Source: Eubacterium sp. (GTDB lineage Bacteria; Bacillota; Clostridia; Lachnospirales; Lachnospiraceae). From it: a DNA stretch of 9,237 nt. The notes under the pieces are model-generated. The model was not told the DNA's origin, made no database searches, and worked only from the letters and a program-made list of their open reading frames with translations. Both the position numbers and the translations under genes were made by a program. The stretch lies in assembly GCA_003520145.1 (NCBI GenBank), contig DOVJ01000044.1, positions 1 through 9,237 on the forward strand. Reading direction: 5' to 3'. Below, piece by piece: positions 6,887-9,237 of this stretch (the first letter of the stretch is position 1; each line of letters opens with the position of its first letter).

Positions 6887-8575
6887 TTATTCAACTGAAA
6901 CTATATAATAATATACCGGCTGATTTCCTGCTTGTAATTCCACATCGCATGATGAGAACTTTGCCTCTGCCTCACTTCTCAAGGCCTCAGCATCTTCTTC
7001 GCTAACTCCTTCACCATAATACAAGCTTATGATTTCAGAATCATCATCAACAAGATTTGACAAAAGCTCTATCGTTGTATCCTTGATATCACTGCCTACT
7101 GCAAGTATAGTCTTATCTCCGAGACCCATGATATCACCATTCTTAATCTCTTTATCATCGATAACAGTATCTCTTACAGCATATGTAACAGATCCTGACT
7201 TGACATTCTTAAGAGATGCCGACATATTTTCAAAGTTAGCATCTGCAGCACTGTTGATAGGATCAAAGTTGATCATAGCAGTTATACCCTGAGGTATAGT
7301 CTTAGAAGGGATAACATATACCTTCTTATCCTCTGTTATGCTTGAAGCCTGATTTGCTGCAAGTATGATATTAGAGTTATTCGGAAGGATGTAGATATTC
7401 TTAGCATTGATCTTGCTGATTGCATTAAGGAAATCATCAGTACTAGGATTCATAGTCTGACCACCCTCTATAACTTCATCAACGCCAAGCTGCTTGAATA
7501 TATCACTAAGTCCTTCACCAGCAGATACAGCGATGACACCGAATTCCTTCGCTTCAGCAGCAGGTGCTGGCTCTGACTTTTCCTTAGTCTCATAGCTAGC
7601 CTTCTCCTGCTTAGTAAATAATCTCTCCTGGTGTTCTTCACGCATATTATCGATTTTCATACGTGTAAGAGCACCATATGTAAGACCCTTCTGAATAGCA
7701 AGACCTGGATCGTTCGTATGAACATGAATCTTACACATATCATCATCAGCGACACAAACCAAAGAATCACCAAGTGAAAGAAGATAATCCTTAAGCTTTT
7801 CCTCTTCGCCTGCCGCAAAAGGCTTGTTAAGCATAATGATGAACTCTGTACAATATCCGAACTTGATATCAGCATCAGCTGTTGAAGCAACACCTGTAAC
7901 GGCTGCACCATCTGATCCTTCAGATGAGCTTGCGGCTTCAGAATAATCTATAACAGGATTACCAACAAGAACATCATACCATCCACATATAACCTCCATG
8001 AAGCCCGTTCCACCGGAATCCACAACGCCTGCCTGCTTAAGAACAGGAAGAAGATCAGGTGTATGCTCAAGAGCAACATTAGCATGCTCTATAACCTTAG
8101 CAAGAAGTTCATCTATGTATTCTTCCTTCTCGTATATCTCCATAGCCTTAGTTGCTGCCGCCTTAGCAACAGTAAGGATTGTACCTTCCTTAGGCTTCAT
8201 AACTGCCTTATAAGCAGTATCGACAGCTCTGTTAAGTGCTCTGGCAAAAAGTTCAACAGTAATAACCTCTGCTGATGATACTTCTTTTGTAAAACCTCTA
8301 AAAAGCTGAGACAAAATAACGCCTGAGTTACCTCTCGCACCTCTTAAGGATCCGCTTGCGATAGTCTTAGACAGAGTGAGAAGATCCGGATCCTTCAACT
8401 CATAAACTGCATCTGCAGCTGACATGATAGTAAGCGTCATGTTGCTTCCCGTATCTCCATCAGGTACAGGGAATACATTCAACAGATTAATCCTTTCTTT
8501 GTTATGCTCAAGTCTCTTTGCGCCTGCTAAGAACATCTTTCTGAATGTTCTTGCATCTATAGTCTTAATAGCCAC
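6887..8575 (-). CDS. fakA: Fatty acid kinase ATP-binding subunit FakA (YloV/DAK2 family)
   Basis: ATP-binding subunit that phosphorylates fatty acids held by a FakB (DegV-family) partner, feeding acyl-phosphate to membrane lipid synthesis. The 562-residue length is normal. The N-terminal DhaL/DAK2 kinase domain (about 8-200) has NVFPVPDGDTGSNM, with Asp39 and Asp41 placed to bind magnesium-ADP, and SLRGARGNSGVILSQ (76-90). The middle domain (about 238-320) has GYCTEF and CKIHVHTNDPG; Cys242, His284 and His286 have the same spacing as the zinc ligands reported in the Staphylococcus aureus protein. A charged, Ala/Pro-rich linker (about 321-343) leads to the C-terminal domain (344-562) with ILPNNSNIILAANQA and VIPSKTIPQGITAM. 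The start is GTG, supported by AAGGAGGA five bases upstream. It follows the Asp23-family gene by 18 bases, the yloU-yloV pairing typical of Firmicutes. No FakB gene is in the window. Confidence 0.93.
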   Translation of the reverse strand: MAIKTIDARTFRKMFLAGAKRLEHNKERINLLNVFPVPDGDTGSNMTLTIMSAADAVYELKDPDLLTLSKTIASGSLRGARGNSGVILSQLFRGFTKEVSSAEVITVELFARALNRAVDTAYKAVMKPKEGTILTVAKAAATKAMEIYEKEEYIDELLAKVIEHANVALEHTPDLLPVLKQAGVVDSGGTGFMEVICGWYDVLVGNPVIDYSEAASSSEGSDGAAVTGVASTADADIKFGYCTEFIIMLNKPFAAGEEEKLKDYLLSLGDSLVCVADDDMCKIHVHTNDPGLAIQKGLTYGALTRMKIDNMREEHQERLFTKQEKASYETKEKSEPAPAAEAKEFGVIAVSAGEGLSDIFKQLGVDEVIEGGQTMNPSTDDFLNAISKINAKNIYILPNNSNIILAANQASSITEDKKVYVIPSKTIPQGITAMINFDPINSAADANFENMSASLKNVKSGSVTYAVRDTVIDDKEIKNGDIMGLGDKTILAVGSDIKDTTIELLSNLVDDDSEIISLYYGEGVSEEDAEALRSEAEAKFSSCDVELQAGNQPVYYYIVSVE

Positions 8576-8580
8576 TTTTA

Positions 8581-8588
8581 TCCTCCTT
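8581..8588 (-). promoter_or_regulatory. Strong ribosome binding site for the GTG start of fakA
   Basis: AAGGAGGA on the minus strand with five bases to the GTG start codon. The near-perfect match to the 16S rRNA tail is what supports the GTG, since no ATG occurs near the beginning of this frame; the next methionine is residue 14. Confidence 0.7.
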
Positions 8589-8593
8589 CAAAA

Positions 8594-8953
8594 TCAGTCG
8601 ATTACTCTCACGCCTTCAACAATGATATTAATCTTGTTGACTTTAATACCAGTGAGATCCTCAAGTCTATACTTAACATTCTCTGCAAGATTATTAGATA
8701 TTGCAGAAATGCTACTGCCATAAGCAACTATAACATGGAAATCGATATTAATCATATTATTATCATCTATAGTGACACTGATGCCTCTTGTAAGGCTGTC
8801 AACTTTAAGAAGCTTTACAAGGCCATCCTTCATACTTACACCGGCCATACCAACGATACCAAAGCACTCTACCGCTGCAGTACCTGCATACTTCTTAATT
8901 ACTTCAACATCGATAAGCACTTCGCCATACTGGTTATTCATCTTACCCTTCAT
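8594..8953 (-). CDS. yloU: Asp23/Gls24-family protein (YloU-like)
   Basis: A 119-residue soluble protein of the Asp23/Gls24 family, named for alkaline shock protein 23 and implicated in cell-envelope stress in some Gram-positive bacteria. Family features seen: an opening GEVLIDVEVIKKYAGTAAVECFGIVGMAG (10-38), the central GISVTIDDNNMINIDFHVIVAYGSSISAI, and the closing LEDLTGIKVNKINIIVEGVRV. There is no signal peptide or membrane helix. This short form paired with fakA matches yloU-yloV of Bacillus rather than the longer stress-induced Asp23. The ATG at 8953 has AAGGAGG eight bases upstream; a second in-frame ATG at 8941 lacks such a site. Its biochemical role is unknown. It is the first gene of the minus-strand series, facing away from rpmB. 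Confidence 0.9.
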   Translation of the reverse strand: MKGKMNNQYGEVLIDVEVIKKYAGTAAVECFGIVGMAGVSMKDGLVKLLKVDSLTRGISVTIDDNNMINIDFHVIVAYGSSISAISNNLAENVKYRLEDLTGIKVNKINIIVEGVRVID

Positions 8954-9023
8954 AAAAATATCCTCCTTATATCATATTCAAGTCTCGCCCTGCAAGACCT
9001 GGCACCGAAAACATTCATAGGCT

Positions 9024-9057
9024 ATTATATTATACTATCTTTCGCCACAAAAATAAA
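9024..9057 (-). promoter_or_regulatory. Candidate promoter for yloU-fakA
   Basis: Two overlapping consensus -10 boxes TATAAT occur on the minus strand at 9034-9029 and 9029-9024. Placing a -35 box 17 bases upstream gives TTTATT (9057-9052) or TTTTGT (9052-9047), both poor matches to TTGACA. Transcription would start near 9020, leaving a leader of about 65 bases. This is the only stretch upstream of yloU with good -10 boxes, but the weak -35 keeps this tentative. Confidence 0.5.
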
Positions 9058-9061
9058 GCCC

Positions 9062-9083
9062 TTTTCAGTTTTTTTTGATTTTT
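9062..9083. promoter_or_regulatory. T-tract region upstream of the rpmB promoter
   Basis: Runs of T4, T8 and T5 centred roughly nine bases apart lie just upstream of the rpmB -35 box, about -69 to -48 relative to the expected start. Such spacing suggests bent DNA or an UP element contacting the RNA polymerase alpha subunit, a common feature of strong ribosomal-protein and rRNA promoters. This is inferred from composition only. Confidence 0.4.
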
Positions 9084-9095
9084 CGCAAATTATAC

Positions 9096-9124
9096 TTGCA
9101 ATCCAATTTGTTTTTTGGTACAAT
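9096..9124 (+). promoter_or_regulatory. Sigma-A promoter of rpmB
   Basis: A -35 box TTGCAA (9096-9101), a 17-base spacer and a -10 box TACAAT (9119-9124), preceded by TGG, which gives an extended -10 (TGn). Each box differs from consensus by one or two bases and the spacing is ideal. Transcription should start near 9131, giving an untranslated leader of about 30 bases before rpmB. Confidence 0.82.
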
Positions 9125-9162
9125 AACTATTGTTGTGATTATGATACAGATGGAGGTGCTTT

Positions 9163-9237
9163 ATGGCAAAGTGTGCAATATGTGAAAAGGCTGCTCATTT
9201 TGGTAACAACGTGAGCCATTCTCATAGAAGATCTAAC
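9163..9237 (+). CDS. rpmB: Ribosomal protein L28 (bL28), N-terminal part (cut by window edge)
   Basis: The first 25 residues of 50S ribosomal protein L28 are present, and the frame stays open to the window edge. MAKCAICEKAAHFGNNVSHSHRRSN matches the family start, including GNNVSHSHRRSN. Cys4 and Cys7 form the first CxxC of the zinc-ribbon version of L28; the second pair would lie downstream. The ATG has GGAGG (9152-9156) six bases upstream. Its own promoter lies directly before it, and it diverges from yloU, the arrangement also seen around rpmB-yloU in Bacillus. Confidence 0.95.
   Translation, partial: MAKCAICEKAAHFGNNVSHSHRRSN

Noticed and set aside
6869..6894. TTGAAT and GATAAT boxes considered as a promoter for recG
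   Set aside because: The spacer is 14 bases, too short for sigma-A, and the -10 candidate is part of the hairpin arm.
8735..9214. Plus-strand open frame of 159 codons running across yloU and into rpmB
   Set aside because: It crosses the rpmB promoter and enters rpmB in the wrong frame, so it is a by-product of AT-rich sequence and the antisense of yloU.

Overview
The window looks like core chromosome of an AT-rich, low-GC Gram-positive bacterium, most likely class Clostridia and probably Lachnospiraceae (Butyrivibrio-like). This is inferred from the gene content, the strong AAGGAGG-type ribosome binding sites, the frequent ATA and AGA codons, and the firmicute pairing rpmB / yloU-fakA / recG / rsmD-coaD. 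No sequence search was possible, so the genus is a guess.

Nine complete genes and one partial gene lie head to tail on the minus strand, and one partial gene diverges on the plus strand at the right edge. In minus-strand (transcription) order they are: an Asp23-family protein (yloU), fatty acid kinase ATP-binding subunit (fakA), a terminator-like hairpin, recG helicase, 16S rRNA m2G966 methyltransferase (rsmD), phosphopantetheine adenylyltransferase (coaD), an uncharacterised coiled-coil protein, a RelQ-type small alarmone synthetase, an RsmF-type rRNA m5C methyltransferase, an RsuA-family pseudouridine synthase, and the start of a HAD-superfamily phosphatase cut by the left edge. At the right edge rpmB (ribosomal protein L28, zinc-ribbon form) is read rightward from a well-formed sigma-A promoter.

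The minus-strand genes are tightly packed. Several junctions overlap (ATGA at recG/rsmD, TAATG at rsmF/rsuA, 11 bases at rsuA/HAD), which points to operon expression and translational coupling. The one clear break is between fakA and recG, where a 13-bp hairpin with a T6 tract sits directly on the recG ribosome binding site. The 209-base divergent region between yloU and rpmB carries the rpmB promoter, a T-tract region upstream of it, and a weaker candidate promoter for yloU.

Functionally this is a housekeeping cluster. It combines ribosome maturation (three rRNA-modifying enzymes and L28), growth control (ppGpp synthesis), coenzyme A and fatty acid metabolism (CoaD, FakA) and DNA repair (RecG). 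I see no mobile element, CRISPR array, tRNA, phage gene or defence system, and no sign of a previously undescribed system. The points most worth a second look are the hairpin before recG with its repeated half-arm, the C-terminal extension of the alarmone synthetase, and the unnamed coiled-coil protein after coaD.
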